A stretch of 64,000 nt of DNA from Artemia franciscana (Eukaryota > Arthropoda > Branchiopoda > Anostraca > Artemiidae), in contig NC_088868.1 in the NCBI RefSeq assembly GCF_032884065.1, forward strand, positions 1,548,001 through 1,612,000, written 5' to 3'. Below the pieces are notes generated by a model. That model saw only the letters and a list, made by a program, of their open reading frames with translations, ran no database searches and was not told the origin of the DNA. Below are positions 12,501 through 24,300 of the stretch, piece by piece. The position numbers were made by a program, and so were the translations under genes. The stretch's first letter is position 1, and every line of letters begins with the position of its first letter.

Positions 12501-12669
12501 GAATATAGCGTTGGTATCACCCGATTGGACACATTTTATGACAAATTTCGCCCCCCCCCCGCTAAAAATACGCTAGTGTGTTGAATTGCACGAAGTTGCT
12601 CATCTTTTGTATGTGACTAAAAGGATTTAACAAGAAGATGTTTTCTTTCCTATTAGAAATAGAAGAAGT

Positions 12670-12855
12670 AAGGAAAAACAGCTGTTAAAACAGCTGTTTT
12701 TTATTTTAAAAAAGCTGTTTTCTGTTTTTTCGAAAAACAGAACAGATTACAGAAACAGGTCACCTGTTTTTGTTTGACCTGTTTCTGTTTCTGCTCTGTT
12801 TTTTTTCTAACTGTTTTTTTCTGTTTCTGTTTTTCTCAAAAACAGAAACAGTGCC
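12670..12855. repeat. CTGTTT-rich palindromic low-complexity tract
   Basis: Many copies of CTGTTT and its complement AAACAG, beginning with the exact palindrome AAAACAGCTGTTTT. Opposite-strand pieces (CAGAAACAG, CTGTTTCTG) would let it fold on itself. Confidence 0.7.
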
Positions 12856-12863
12856 GATGCTTA

Positions 12864-13984
12864 ATTTGAATCTACTCTAAACTGAATTTATCACATAGTT
12901 ACACAAGGCTTACGAATTTTATCACCAGCATTAAACTAGAAATCAAAAGTACAGAGGCAAAACGCAATTGCAATAATCGGTGATAACAAAACATACAAAA
13001 CAATGTTGCCAACAACGACAAATAAAATAACGGGCTTCTCAGATTTGGCGTTCTTTTTGAGGCACTGCTGAGCAATAAGTCACCTTGACACTTTACTACT
13101 ACTACTAACAATTCACGGTATCTACTACTGACAATTCACCGTAGCATCAAGCTGCATGAGGCCAATATAGCTATGCGCGCTACTCCTCCATCTCAATATT
13201 TTCAAAGCCTCCCTATTTTCACCCTCACTGGAAGTCCCTATTTCACCTAAATTTTCCTGCTTTCCGTTTAGCCCTTGTCGGTTTCTGAAAAAGGACAATG
13301 TTCGGTAATCTGCTCCTCTTCATCTGCTAAACTTGCCCAAGCAACCTCAATTTCTCTCTCATTGTAGCCACAGAAATTGGAATTGAACCACGCTTTTTGT
13401 ACAGCCTACTGTTTGAAATACGGTTATTCAGTCGGGTAAGAACACCTTGGGCCTTTGGTTATTCTACTTTAAACAACTTTACTGCTCCCGCCGTCTTTGC
13501 TAATAAAGCCCCCAAGGTAAGTAAACCTGTCCACTTCATCGATCTTTTCGCTACCCAACGTCACTTTTTCATCTTCACTTATTCCTAGCCTTAGCGATAG
13601 TGACTTAGTCTTCTTAATGTTAATTTCGAAACCCAAATTTTAAGGTTTTCGCCTATTAAGAAATGAGTTTTTGGGTTTTTTCTGGTTGTTTTGTGGGGAA
13701 GGGAGTCTTGTTCTAAGTTGCACCTCATTTTTAGCTGGAATTTTTTTTTCTATTCGATTATGCTTGTAAATCTCCCTCCGTTGAAGATTTTTCCCAAAAA
13801 ATTCCTGCCCTAGAAAATTTCCCTCCTGAAAATTTTTCTCGCATAACCCCTCTCCCCAGACAATTCCCTCCTTGCTGAAAATCATCCTGGAAAATTTTCC
13901 CGGGACAACACTACGTGAAAATTCTCCTTAGTTTTATTTGAAAAATATTTTTGTTTGTTTAATTTCTGATCGTCTTCAAATCAT
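12864..13984. repeat. 1.12-kb segment duplicated at 57812-58932 (copy A)
   Basis: Starts ATTTGAATCTACTC and ends CGTCTTCAAATCAT. A second copy in the same orientation lies at 57812-58932. The two differ by scattered substitutions and small indels (for example GATTTGGCG against GATTCGGCG). Flanks differ: copy A abuts the piggyBac relic on the right, copy B runs into R1-like sequence. Contents are an RTE-like retrotransposon tail and an A/T-rich block full of AAATTTTCCC-like phrases. Confidence 0.93.
13130..13640 (-). pseudogene. RTE-like non-LTR retrotransposon, 3' end of ORF (copy A)
   Basis: Minus-strand frames give the C-terminal end of a non-LTR reverse transcriptase ORF. First comes a KKTKSLSL-like and YLGDFISKDGG block (clear in copy B), where the thumb follows the palm. 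After a jump come NRISNSRLYKKRGSIP, MREKLRLLGQV and PTRAKRKAGKFR, the usual end of this class. The segment between SRIT and the RLNNRIS block is missing compared with intact relatives, so it is internally deleted. It ends in a microsatellite-like GTAGTAGTAGT tail at 13090-13130, as such elements often do. Inactive. Confidence 0.7.
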
Positions 13985-14350
13985 ACCACTCATGTACTCA
14001 GCAATACACAGGGGACGGACAACGTCGACGTACTTCTTCGAATTACGGTCCCAGCGTTTGCAGTTATCTGAAGGTTCGGCGCCGACAAATGACGAAGCAA
14101 TGCAGACGCTCTTGTTGTCGAACCACTTCGTAACCACTATACCGCTATTGGTCTCAACTCTGTAGTCAAAACTTCCTCTTCCCTTTTTTTCAGTAAATCG
14201 TCAGCTTCGATATTGCAACCTTTCAGTCTGTTTGTCCTGACGGTGCCAGCTGAATGAATCCCGTGTAAAAGGAGCTCGCGAATCAGTGGTATACTTGTGT
14301 AATAATTGTCAAAAAAGAGCTTGAAGTTTTTGTCTCTTGGAATCTACTCT
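13985..14350 (-). pseudogene. piggyBac transposase, C-terminal piece
   Basis: Minus-strand continuation of the transposase at 14352-15179 in another frame. It contains KNFKLFFDNYYTS, the conserved core motif with a catalytic Asp, then IHSAGTVRTNR, DLLKKREEE and, after another frame change, VCIASSFVG and YMSGMI. A TAG stop precedes the core motif and another follows LRPIAV. It ends abruptly at 13985 against the duplicated segment, so the Cys-rich tail and 3' transposon terminus are gone. Confidence 0.8.
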
Positions 14351-14351
14351 G

Positions 14352-15179
14352 CTAGTCTGAGCACAACCTCTGATTTGCTCGCAGTCCGTCTATAACCGGC
14401 CGAAGTTTAAAAAGAGAGTCATAGCCGTCTTGACCTTTTGGAACAGCAAGATGGTTATCGTTTGCATGAAAAAATCTTCGAAGGGTTTTGAACCTGTCTC
14501 TGGGCATGACATCTGCAATGAGGGGAAACCTTGTAGCTCTATTCCAGTGTTGAGACATTGTGGGCTGTTTTATTAGGCCCATGAGCATGTGGATTCCCAG
14601 GAACTGTCCCATCTCTTTATTGGTGACTTTCAGTTGGACACCCTCCTTCTGCATCGCATACAAATTGAACTGAAAAACAAGGCGTTCGACCATGTCATCG
14701 TCGAACATCTGCTTGAAATATTCAATAGGGATTGGAATTTCCGGAGGAGGTGGAGGAAGAGAAGACTTCCAGGTTACATCGGGGGATTCAAAGTTTTGTT
14801 TTCTCCATCGAAATTCTCTGGAAGATGAAGATTGGAAAGGTGTTGCTGTACCAGAGGTAGATGGGTCACTAATGACAGAGGCAACCAAAGGGTATGGTGG
14901 TGGAGATGCACTTCGGTTGACGATGTGTACGTGAGTCAGTGACGATAAAGGTAAATCATCTTCATCAACGTTGTATTCAAGGGAGGGGTCGACAGGGGGG
15001 TTCCAGTCAGGATCGTTATCATCTTCCTCGTGGTCAAGGTCCTCATCGTCTTCTATTTCCAGATCAGACAGTTCTCCATCTGGTTCAAGAATATACTGAA
15101 CAGCTTCGTCCCGTGAAAAGATGTGGTTCGCATTTCGTGTAGTCTGGCTTCTGAATAATCTTTCCTCCCTCTTTGACAT
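14352..15179 (-). pseudogene. piggyBac transposase, N-terminal part
   Basis: PiggyBac transposases cut and paste DNA at TTAA sites through an RNase H-like DDE/D core. The likely start is the Met at 15179 (MSKREERLF), not the longer frame start at 15248, because a T-rich tract ending in AG sits just upstream as if an intron ended there. Residues about 10-120 are acidic and Pro/Ser-rich, usual for the family's N terminus. From about residue 150 come YFKQMFDDDMVERLV, GIHMLMGLIKQP and the RFFHAND block. The frame ends after GLRANQRL. The middle of the catalytic core, including the first catalytic Asp regions, is missing between here and the 13985-14350 piece. Dead or at best non-autonomous. Confidence 0.85.
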
Positions 15180-15248
15180 GATAGCACTAAAAATAAAAAA
15201 ATCATTAATTGTTGAAATTAATTTAAATTGTTGTTTGATATAATGCAT

Positions 15249-16470
15249 GTCAATAAAAAAGTAGGTGTAATATTTATCATTTTATTGAAATTTACAAATA
15301 TCAGGCCGGTCTCCATCAAATTTGACCAAATATTTGGATAAGTATGGTTTCTTGGACAAAAGAATTGTTTAGGTTTTCTTAGCTTTCTCTATATCAAACA
15401 CTATATCTTTATATCTTTCATCAGATTCAGCACACAGATAATAAAACAACAGAAAAGAATCCAACTTTTTTGCTTTTCTGCATCCAGACATTTTCCTTCA
15501 AGTCAAAAGTTTGATAACATTTAGTCTTCTTAGCTTTCAGTAACGTTTTGACTAAAATATCCCTTATCCTATAATTAGATTCAGGGCTAATCTATTTCAC
15601 TAAATTTTTTATGCTTTACCATTAAAAATTACCAGAATCATGAAAAATCACTTGTTTTTTGAAAAATAATCACTAAAAGTCACAAACTAGGTAGCACAAC
15701 TACAAAGCTACCACAACTAAAAATTCTAAGGTTACAAAGAAATAACAAAAACATGCGAACAAAATGATAGCCCCCGTAACACAAAACCGACTATTAAAAC
15801 GTTTGTTTTACCTTCATGGCCGGTTGATGCCTTATGGGATCAAGACAAATGAGTGGCCCTACCGGTAAACCAGAGACCCCCCACCTCAAATAATTAGTCT
15901 TATTTGATATTCTAATCATTCTTTATCTGCCCAATTTTTTCTTTAACTGTAACGCTCCAAACAAAGAAAATAAAAAATAAAATATTTCCCTTACCTTCAG
16001 TAGTTCCTTCAATTACAAAACAAAGAACTGAAATGACCCGGGTAAAGCCCAACAGATGTTTGTGCGTCTAAACGGGTATTTATTCGAAAGAACTCGATGT
16101 CCGCTATCTGATGGTATAATTTACGATTCAATTTCTTATAACTAGATGGCACTTATGCTGCAGCAAAGACTGTGATTCCAATTGTAATCACACGCCATGA
16201 AAGAAAGCCCTTCGATCAAAGTATAAGGAAAGAAGAAGAAATGACACGTTCAGACAAGCGTTATTCATTTAAGAACGGAAACATCTTGCCTGAGAAAGAA
16301 TGGGGCTGAATGTGAGAAGATTCAGGCGGAACTTAGACTCTCATGTGTAAGTTATCAACTGGCCATTATTAAGTTAGCCTAGTGTTTTAGATTAAAACGT
16401 TACTCAATTTGTTAGTAGCATGTGATTGGAGCCTAAAGAAATGTAGTCACCACCTTTTGACATGGAAAAA
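15249..16470. other. piggyBac 5' side, no further gene seen
   Basis: AT-rich. It may include the 5' untranslated part and terminus of the piggyBac relic, but I could not identify a TTAA-flanked terminal repeat. No open frame of interest. Confidence 0.4.
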
Positions 16471-16476
16471 GAATAG

Positions 16477-16664
16477 TATATAGGCTTATATAAAAAGGTA
16501 CTATCCAATCTCCCTAGAAAGACAAATAGGGCAAATTTTCTTGTCAACTAGTTGACAAATTTGATTATTGCTAGCCTATAGGACTGACCAAATTATCCAA
16601 CTAAATGGCAAAAATATTTTTCTTTATAGGGAGATTAAATAGTACCTTTTATATAAGCCTATAT
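16477..16664. mobile_element. Small MITE-like inverted-repeat element
   Basis: Arms of about 43 bp. The left arm starts TATAGGCTTATATAAAAAGG and continues ACTATCCAATCTCCCT; the right arm is its complement, beginning AGGGAGATTAAATAGTACC and ending ATATAAGCCTATA. The interior is about 100 bp and non-coding. Size and structure fit a miniature inverted-repeat transposable element. The target duplication cannot be called confidently. Confidence 0.7.
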
Positions 16665-16849
16665 GCTTTGTTATCCATTTGTCAAAGGATAGACATCCAA
16701 AAAATAGACCTATAACCCAAGATAGGGTAAAATTCTAGTTTAGCTACTTTTTGCCATCTATTTATAAGCAGATAAAATCCATTAATTTTTATAAATAAAT
16801 AAAACAAATGTTTTATCCAATTTATATGTCTTAAACTAAGGTTAAAATT

Positions 16850-17263
16850 ATGACAGTTCATATAACTGTCATGTGTACTTACCAATAAAGTGAACATACC
16901 ACTTGATGCCTTTTTTATGCTCTTTACAAATATAATAATTGTTTCTATTGTAAATTTGAATTGAAGCACCTTTTGGGCTCTTAAAAATGACAAATTTTGT
17001 ATTAAAGTATAAGCTATTGCTTGTTTTCCACAAAATAATGCTACATTTTCTCAGCACCTTCTTTTTCCATTGTCATAAAAAAAATGATGCTACATTTTCT
17101 CTGTGCTAAAACTATTTAGAATAAGATTAGTTAGGGTTAAAAAGTGTTTAAATTTGAATTTATGGTAGAAGCAATTATTATATTTGTTAAGAACATTAAA
17201 AAAGGCATTAAGTGGTAATTTCACTATATTGGTAAGTCAGTTATATGAACTGTCATAAATTTA
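16850..17263. repeat. Diverged inverted repeat, about 120-bp arms
   Basis: Left arm 16850-16975 and right arm 17146-17263 are reverse complements with substitutions. Matching phrases are TTACCAATAAAGTGAAC against TTCACTATATTGGTAA and AAATATAATAATTG against CAATTATTATATTTG. Both arms carry a GTTCATATAACTGTCAT-type motif. Two direct ATGCTACATTTTCTC copies sit in the loop. It looks like an old foldback element. Confidence 0.65.
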
Positions 17264-18139
17264 CCAAACTAAGTAAGCTGCTATTTTAACAAAGCTTGAT
17301 TTCATTTACAGTAAGAAAATTTGTACCTATTAGTTTTCTAGATAGAGGAGGGGTATTACCTTTTTAAGCCTAGGAAGGTCAAAATTGTTGAAAATTTGAT
17401 TAGAAGCTTAAAAAATGTTTAACAAAAAAAAATGCTCAGTTGATATTCTAACTACAGGGCAACTCTAAAACAGTATCTGGTATATCTTTACCATTTTTTG
17501 TAACTTTTAAGCTTAAAAAAAAGATATCCTTATATCTAAGCTTATTTATACCCACAGTAACATTCAAGTTTCACAGCACTTTTTTTTTTATTAAGCTGTT
17601 TAGTGCTGTAGATGGTTGAAATATTCAAGCTAATCATATACTTATTCCAATAAATAGCTTGCCCTATGAAAGACTTTTTTATGTACAATAAACAGGTGTA
17701 AATTCTAAAAATACAAAAAATTATTGATATAACTAGCCTATTTGTGATCACTCTTAGCAAGTGATATTTACAGCTCTAAGACAAAGAAAAAAATCTCATA
17801 AGAAAATCAGTAGAGAGGAAAAATATGCTGAACCCTAAGTGTAACTGTTAGAATTTAACAACTTATGAAGGTCTCTTAAAGTATATTGATGTAGAATGTG
17901 GATATTGAATATTGATGCAGATATTTGTGAACATGATGCAGAACATGATATAGGTATCAAGAACATTGATGAGGGTATTTCAGCAAAGATATAGAATGTG
18001 CAGATTAATGCATAGATTAGGCAAAACATAAATAGCATTGGATATTTCCTATGTCAAGAATATGAACTTGAAATATCTGTCTCTGCATGAATATGTATTT
18101 TTGAAATTAATAAGATTTATCAAAAAAGGCATTTTCTAG
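17264..18139. other. No recognised feature; upstream intron of BI-1-like gene
   Basis: AT-rich sequence just before the first identified BI-1 exon. I looked for the missing N-terminal exon (a short segment before the NMKNMH block) and found no convincing candidate with a phase-0 donor. Confidence 0.4.
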
Positions 18140-18371
18140 GCTAAACCAAAGACAACAATAAACATGAAGAATATGCACATCATCTGTGTAGTAATAGCTT
18201 GCTACATTGCTTATATATATGCATATGACAAGCTGCTGGAAGGAACAATTTTGCCACCAAATATCTCTGATCCTATCCTCACTGTGCTCCTGGTATTGGT
18301 TCTTCTCAGTTTTAGAAGAGAACAATTTCGGCTTAAACTAACAATACATCTTGTACTACATCTTTCCTTTG
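18140..18371 (+). CDS. BI-1-like exon: helices 1-2 and start of 3
   Basis: The acceptor is TTTTCTAG|G and the donor is TTTG|GTAAGTG, a strong consensus. It opens in phase 0 with AKPKTTI, runs through NMKNMHIICVVIACYIAY (helix 1), a loop with PPNISDP, helix 2 (ILTVLLVLVLL), a charged loop FRREQFRLK and the start of helix 3. A Met at 18164 could be taken as a start, but the frame is open back to the acceptor and the family N terminus lies upstream. Confidence 0.75.
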
Positions 18372-21300
18372 GTAAGTGTTGCCATTTTTTACCTTGATGA
18401 AAAAAAAATTAGGGCTTGTCTGCCATTTCCTTCTGTTTATTAGCAATAATGCCAAATTCAGATTCATGTATTCCCTATTATTCTACTTTTCAACTGATCT
18501 ACTACAAAAATAAAAAGTGGCATTTTAAAAAGAATTAAAAGTCCTTCCCTTTCTTCAGTTCAAATTTCCTTCTATTTTTTTGCAGTAAACATGTTAAAAA
18601 TGCTTATGGTTATTGATGCTAAAGTTCAAGGAGTACATACAGGGCTACACTAATCTGCAGCAAAACACCAACTGGTATAGATCTGCTAAACATATGTAAA
18701 CTCAATGATCTGTAGGACCATTGGTGGATTATTCCATGGGGAATACATGGGATATTTGCTCAGAAAATCTGCTGGGTCTTATCCATGGATATCACCCAGA
18801 GCTCAGCTTTTTGAATCTACTGGAGCTTGGCTGAGGAAATAAGAATTTGAATTGGAAAATCAACTGGGATTTGAGTAAAGAATATACCAGGTGCCAGCCA
18901 CTTGGGCTTTGTTCAGGGAATCTATAAAATTTTCTCTCAGAAATCTAAAAAAGCCTGTTAGCATTGCACTGTTAGCTGAGTATTATCAGTAATCTCAAGG
19001 GATGCAACAAATACAAGACTCCCTGTTCTGTCCCTGATTCCACATTATATTCTGAAACAATTCCTGATTACAGGAATACAAAGTAGGAATTACTTTTTTT
19101 GGTATCCATAAGATTTACCAGACTATAAATAGCCATGTCATATAATCAATTAATCATGTGTTCTTTTTAAATGTTTCTGGTGCATTTTTGAATATCAATA
19201 ATTTGCTGATTCTGAATTTTAGGGTTTAAAAACAAATAACAAAAAAAATTCAAACTTAAATCAAATGTCAGCAATTTAATCATCGTTTTCATCACTGGTA
19301 TAAAGAGAAATACGACAAAAAAAAAATAATGTATACCTTCTAAATGACCTTACCTTTTGCAATATTTTTCTCTCCAGTAAATTTGCTTGTATTTTTTGCT
19401 GAAATTTGCTGTGACTCAAGGCTATTCAAATGGTTTATAATGTGTGTTCAATAGTTATAATTGATTCCAAGGATAAATTTATTATATTTTAAATACCAGA
19501 GGGGTTTGGCAATACTTACCTCAAATATGAACAATTTGCAGAATAGTTCATAGAACTATGTTTTCTAGTGTGGAGCTTGAGATTCTGAAGTGTAAGTTGA
19601 TCCCCAGCTTCCTTTCATTGGATAGATATGACTCTGTTGACTGGACCATTGTGTGTGCAATAGCCTTATAGATCCAGTGATTTCAGAGAGACCAGTCCCA
19701 AGCCCCTCTCCTGACTACCCTGAGTGTCAATAGACACTTTTATTTTGGATGATTTTGCTGGCTTTTTTCAGCCTAAGAAAGTTTTATTAGTCACTCACAT
19801 ATACTTTAATTATATACTATTTTTTATATACATTATATACATATACTATATTTTAATTCCAATAAATTCTCTCAATTTTATGAAAATACAATATCTGCCA
19901 CAATTCTCCAATATATTTTTATACATTCAGGCTTGTTTATATGAACCCTAAATTAATCTTAAATCTGGTGAATTACTTAGAAGAGCAGTATTTATGGAAA
20001 ATATATTATTCTAATCATTTAAGACTGCAATAATTGGTCCTTCAGCTTTGGAAGCCTTAGGCCATAGCAATGGTGATTCTGGCCCCTCTTATGTCTGGGC
20101 AAAATCTTGATTAGCCCCCTCCCCTGTCTCCCACAAAATTTTGAGGCCGAACAAAAAAGAATTATCAACAAAATTATTTTCAATTTATTAATCAATTAAT
20201 ATTTTTTTTTATTTGTTATTTATATTATTCAATTATTTTTAGTTTAATTTTATTTTGCTAATTAATTAATTATTTATTATTAAATTTCATTTATTAACTA
20301 CATCCTCTTTTTTATTAATAAAATTTCAAAATTAAAAAGTGATTATAATCATTAAATTATTTCTTTGAAATTTTGCACCCCTAAAATGTCGGTCCCCAGG
20401 GCAATTGCTGCTTCTGTCCGTTTCCGGAAACTGTTTCTGGGCTGTAGCTATAAGTATATGCAAAACTTTTTGTACAGACAAGGGGGCAAATTAAAAGAAT
20501 ACAATATATTATAAATATGAACAATCAGTGAAATTCCAAAAAAACTTCAAGATATGTTAAGAGCCTTTTCCTAAAGACCCCTTACATATGTCTAATGTCA
20601 AAATTAAATAATACCAAAAGAAGAAAATCAAGAATGTTAGGTTGATTAATGTCACTTTTTTCACTTGTTGGTGCTATATAACACAAGGCTTTAAAAGTGA
20701 CAGAAATCAAAGTAAACTCAAAATGTACATTCACACATTGGTAAAATGAGGCAAAAAAGTGAAACAAAATTAGTCTCTATACCAAGACTTGTCATCTGGC
20801 TGATTAATAGTGAATCAGGAACACATGAAAGGATGCTGAGGCATGTGGTCCCATGAATATTGAGTTGTTTTTTTTTTTATTTAATCTTTAATATCTTAAA
20901 TTGTCTGTGCAGTTACCCATTTTTCAAAACTGAATTCCCGCAAAAAAAAAAAAATGGTGTTTGTGCCTGTTCACGGTTGTGGATTTTTCAATTATTGAAA
21001 CCAAATCCAACAATAAAATATGTATTTTCCAACCTATGTAAATGACTGATTTGCTATCTACCTGCTTCTACAGCAAGTTTATATTGTATTACACTTCTAG
21101 TTTCTAAAATGATAAATGTTCTATCAGTTTCCTTGAATAAGTGAGTAATTTAGATAAATGTTTTAATATTCTATATAAACCTCTTCCCCATCCATATTAT
21201 TTTCTCAACAAAATGTCAAAAACGTACTTTAAAATGAGAGATTTAGTAATTCAATATACTGTTTCTACACCACTCTCCCTCCCTGCCTCTCGTCTCTCTA

Positions 21301-24300
21301 TCTTCTTCTTTTCTCTTTCTCTCTGCTACTTATTGATATTCTGGCTTGTTAAAATTTTGTGCTCTTATTAACTCTTTTAAGGTGCGGTTACCCTGATTGT
21401 TTTGCTGTTCAATGATCCCTTTTCAATTGCAACACCTCTAGGAAAACCTCTTTCAACCTGTCTCGTATCAGTAACTTTGGCGAGACTCTTCATGGGAGGA
21501 ATCATGGAAATTGAGGTATGTTTATCTTACAAATTGGTAATCAGATCTTAATAAAACTTGATATGTAGAAAGATCTCATGTCTGAGATGCTCAGTTTTCA
21601 ATTTAGATTGAATTTCGGGGACATTGGGGAGTGGGGCTGGGGAAATGAAAATGTTGGGAAACGCTTAGATTGGAGAGATCAGGATGAAACTTTATTGGAA
21701 GAATAAGCACAAGTTCTAAATATGTGAATGACATAACCGGACTGGATCCGATCTCTTTGGGGGAGCTGGAGGGATTTCTAGTGCTTTAGCAAGTTTGGTG
21801 CTTCTAAACGTGTTGATGATTAAAACAGAACAGCAAAATCGTAAACTCTAGTACAGAGTCTAATTTTAGGTTCGGACCTCATCACAAGTGCCATATGAGC
21901 TCTTGGCTCTTGTTTGTTTAAGAAAAGTTTCAGCATTGACAATTAATTTGTTTGATTCTTGATTATGGCTTATGTTCCCTGTGCAAATTTTGACATGGAA
22001 ATTTCTGCTCTCCTACAGTTTCAATGCATCAAGAAAAGACAACAGTTTTGCCGTCATTTTATATCTAATACTCAGCCCTGTTCATTCACCAAATTATGTT
22101 TTTCATTTTAATGCTAATGTTTTTTTTTTTTTTAAATATGTCAAGTGCTCTTTTGTGAATATTTTGAAAAGTCTCAGTTTTCCTATTTTAGATCAATATT
22201 AGCTCTTATTTCATACTCTTGTACACTATCAGAAAATATTTATGAAATCTCATTATACTATGATTCTATATCAACCTATCACTGCTCTGTGGTGAATTGG
22301 AACGATTTTGATGTTCTAACCTTTGGGAAGACCTATTGTTGCAGCTATCTTTATATTTGAAGTAAGGATTAATTAATTAGTCGTTTTCCCAATTTGACCA
22401 TCTGGGGGGGGGGGCAGTGGGGGGCCGGTTAATTCGGAAAAAATAGAAAAAATGAAGTAATTTTATCTTATGAATGGGTGGATGAAATTTGATATTTAGA
22501 AGGATCTTGTGCTTTAAAATTCTCATTTTAAATTCCGACCAGATCCTGTGACGTTGGGGGGAGTTGGAGGGGGAAACCGGAATTCTTGGAAAACGTGAAA
22601 ATTGGGGTATTTTTATCTTACGAATAGATGATCGGATCTTAATGAAATTTGATTTTTAGAAAGAATTCATGTCTCAGAGCTCTTATTTCAAATCCCGACC
22701 AGATGGTTTGACATTGGGTGGAGTTGGAGGGGGAAATCTTGGAAAAACACTTGGAGTGTAGGAATCGGGATGAAGCTTGGTGGATAGAATAAACAAATGT
22801 CCTTGATGCGTGATTGACAGAATCGTACTGGATTCGCTTTCTTTGGGGGAGTTGGGGGGAGGGGTTCAGTGATTTGGCGAGTTTGGTGCTTCTGGACGTG
22901 CTAGGACGATGAAGATTGATAGGCGTGTCAGGAAGCTGCACAATTTGACTTGATAAAGTCGTTTCCCCAGATTCGACCATCTGGGGGGCTAAAAGGGGAG
23001 GAAAAAATTAGGTATTTATAACTTACGAGTGGGTGATCGGATCTTAATGAATTTTGATATTTAGAAGGACATCGTGACTCAGAACTCTTATTTTAAATCC
23101 TGACCGGCATTAAGCCTCTTATTTTCCTTTTTAAATCAATCTATTGATTCATAGAATTTTGTTAGAGCTCATACCATATGATCTCTTGGCTCTTAGCTCT
23201 TCTCGCCTCGTCACAAGTGCCATATGAGCTCTTAGCTCTTGTTTCTTTGTCACTAAGAATATATCTGTTATTAATACATATATCGTATTTCCTATCATCA
23301 ATAGGTTTATTAGAACCATTCAGTAGGCTGATATAATGGTGGACTTTTGCTAAGGCTGTTTGGGAGTCAATCTGGGAGCGAAACCTATCCCATGCTATCT
23401 TTTTTTACTTTCTGCATATTCTTTTGAGCTTTGCTATTGCATGTTTATACTCATGATGTGTGGTAGGTGAGGGATGTTTCTGGAAATGCTTTCTGGCTTT
23501 TTTTTCTTGTTTTTTTGTTGTTGCTAATTCAGTCATCATCCCACCATGTCTTAGGCAGCCTCTTAAGATTTAGCTTTTTCTTATTACGTTATTTTGGAAT
23601 GGCTGCATCAGCAGCAGCAACCAACCATGATGATAATTTCTCAACTTTTTTAGCTATATTTAGAAGGTTATATACCTCTGAGTAATCAAAAGATACAAGT
23701 ATATCTTGGAAAAGTGACCAGTTTGCTTTTTTGGTATTATACTTTGGCTTGGGATTTGTGGACATAACTTGTGCGTTACTTAATGAAGTAAGAATGGTTC
23801 TATGATCTGTTTACAGTTCAGGGACCTTTGAAATTTTAATCATTGCATAAAGATATGTGGGACCAATCTGGAGATCAATTGTAGACGAACTATTATTACG
23901 AGAATCAAATCTGGTCTAAAAGTTATAAGGAGTAAAAAAAGAGAGATTAGTATCATTTATCAGAAGTCGTTCTATACTTTTTCCAGCCTTATTTTCATAG
24001 GTAGTTAATTCCCATAATGGACTCTGAGCATTAAAATCACCAAGTATAAGAGTTTTTCCTCCAACTGTTTCTTTCCCAAGAATATTAAGAATATTCACCT
24101 CGTGTTTTATAAAAGGATTTGATATTGATATGCTTACCAGTATTTAAGTTTACAGATACTCCAATCACATCTATTTCAAAATCGTTGCAAACTGTAGGCA
24201 AAGGGAAATGGATAATATTATTATCTATAAAAATTGCTTCAGCACCGAATTTCCTATTTGTACCCTTGTCTTTACGATAGCACTTATAACCAGCCAGGGT

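Noticed and set aside
14589-15142. + strand frames opposite the piggyBac ORF
   Set aside because: Antisense shadows of the transposase reading frame.
22018-22115. Candidate for the missing BI-1 helix exon (FNASRKDNSFAVILYLILSP after a CTCCTACAG acceptor)
   Set aside because: The hydrophobic reading is tempting, but its phase does not fit either neighbour, no good donor follows, and the APRRSYLYLGG-type family motif is not there.
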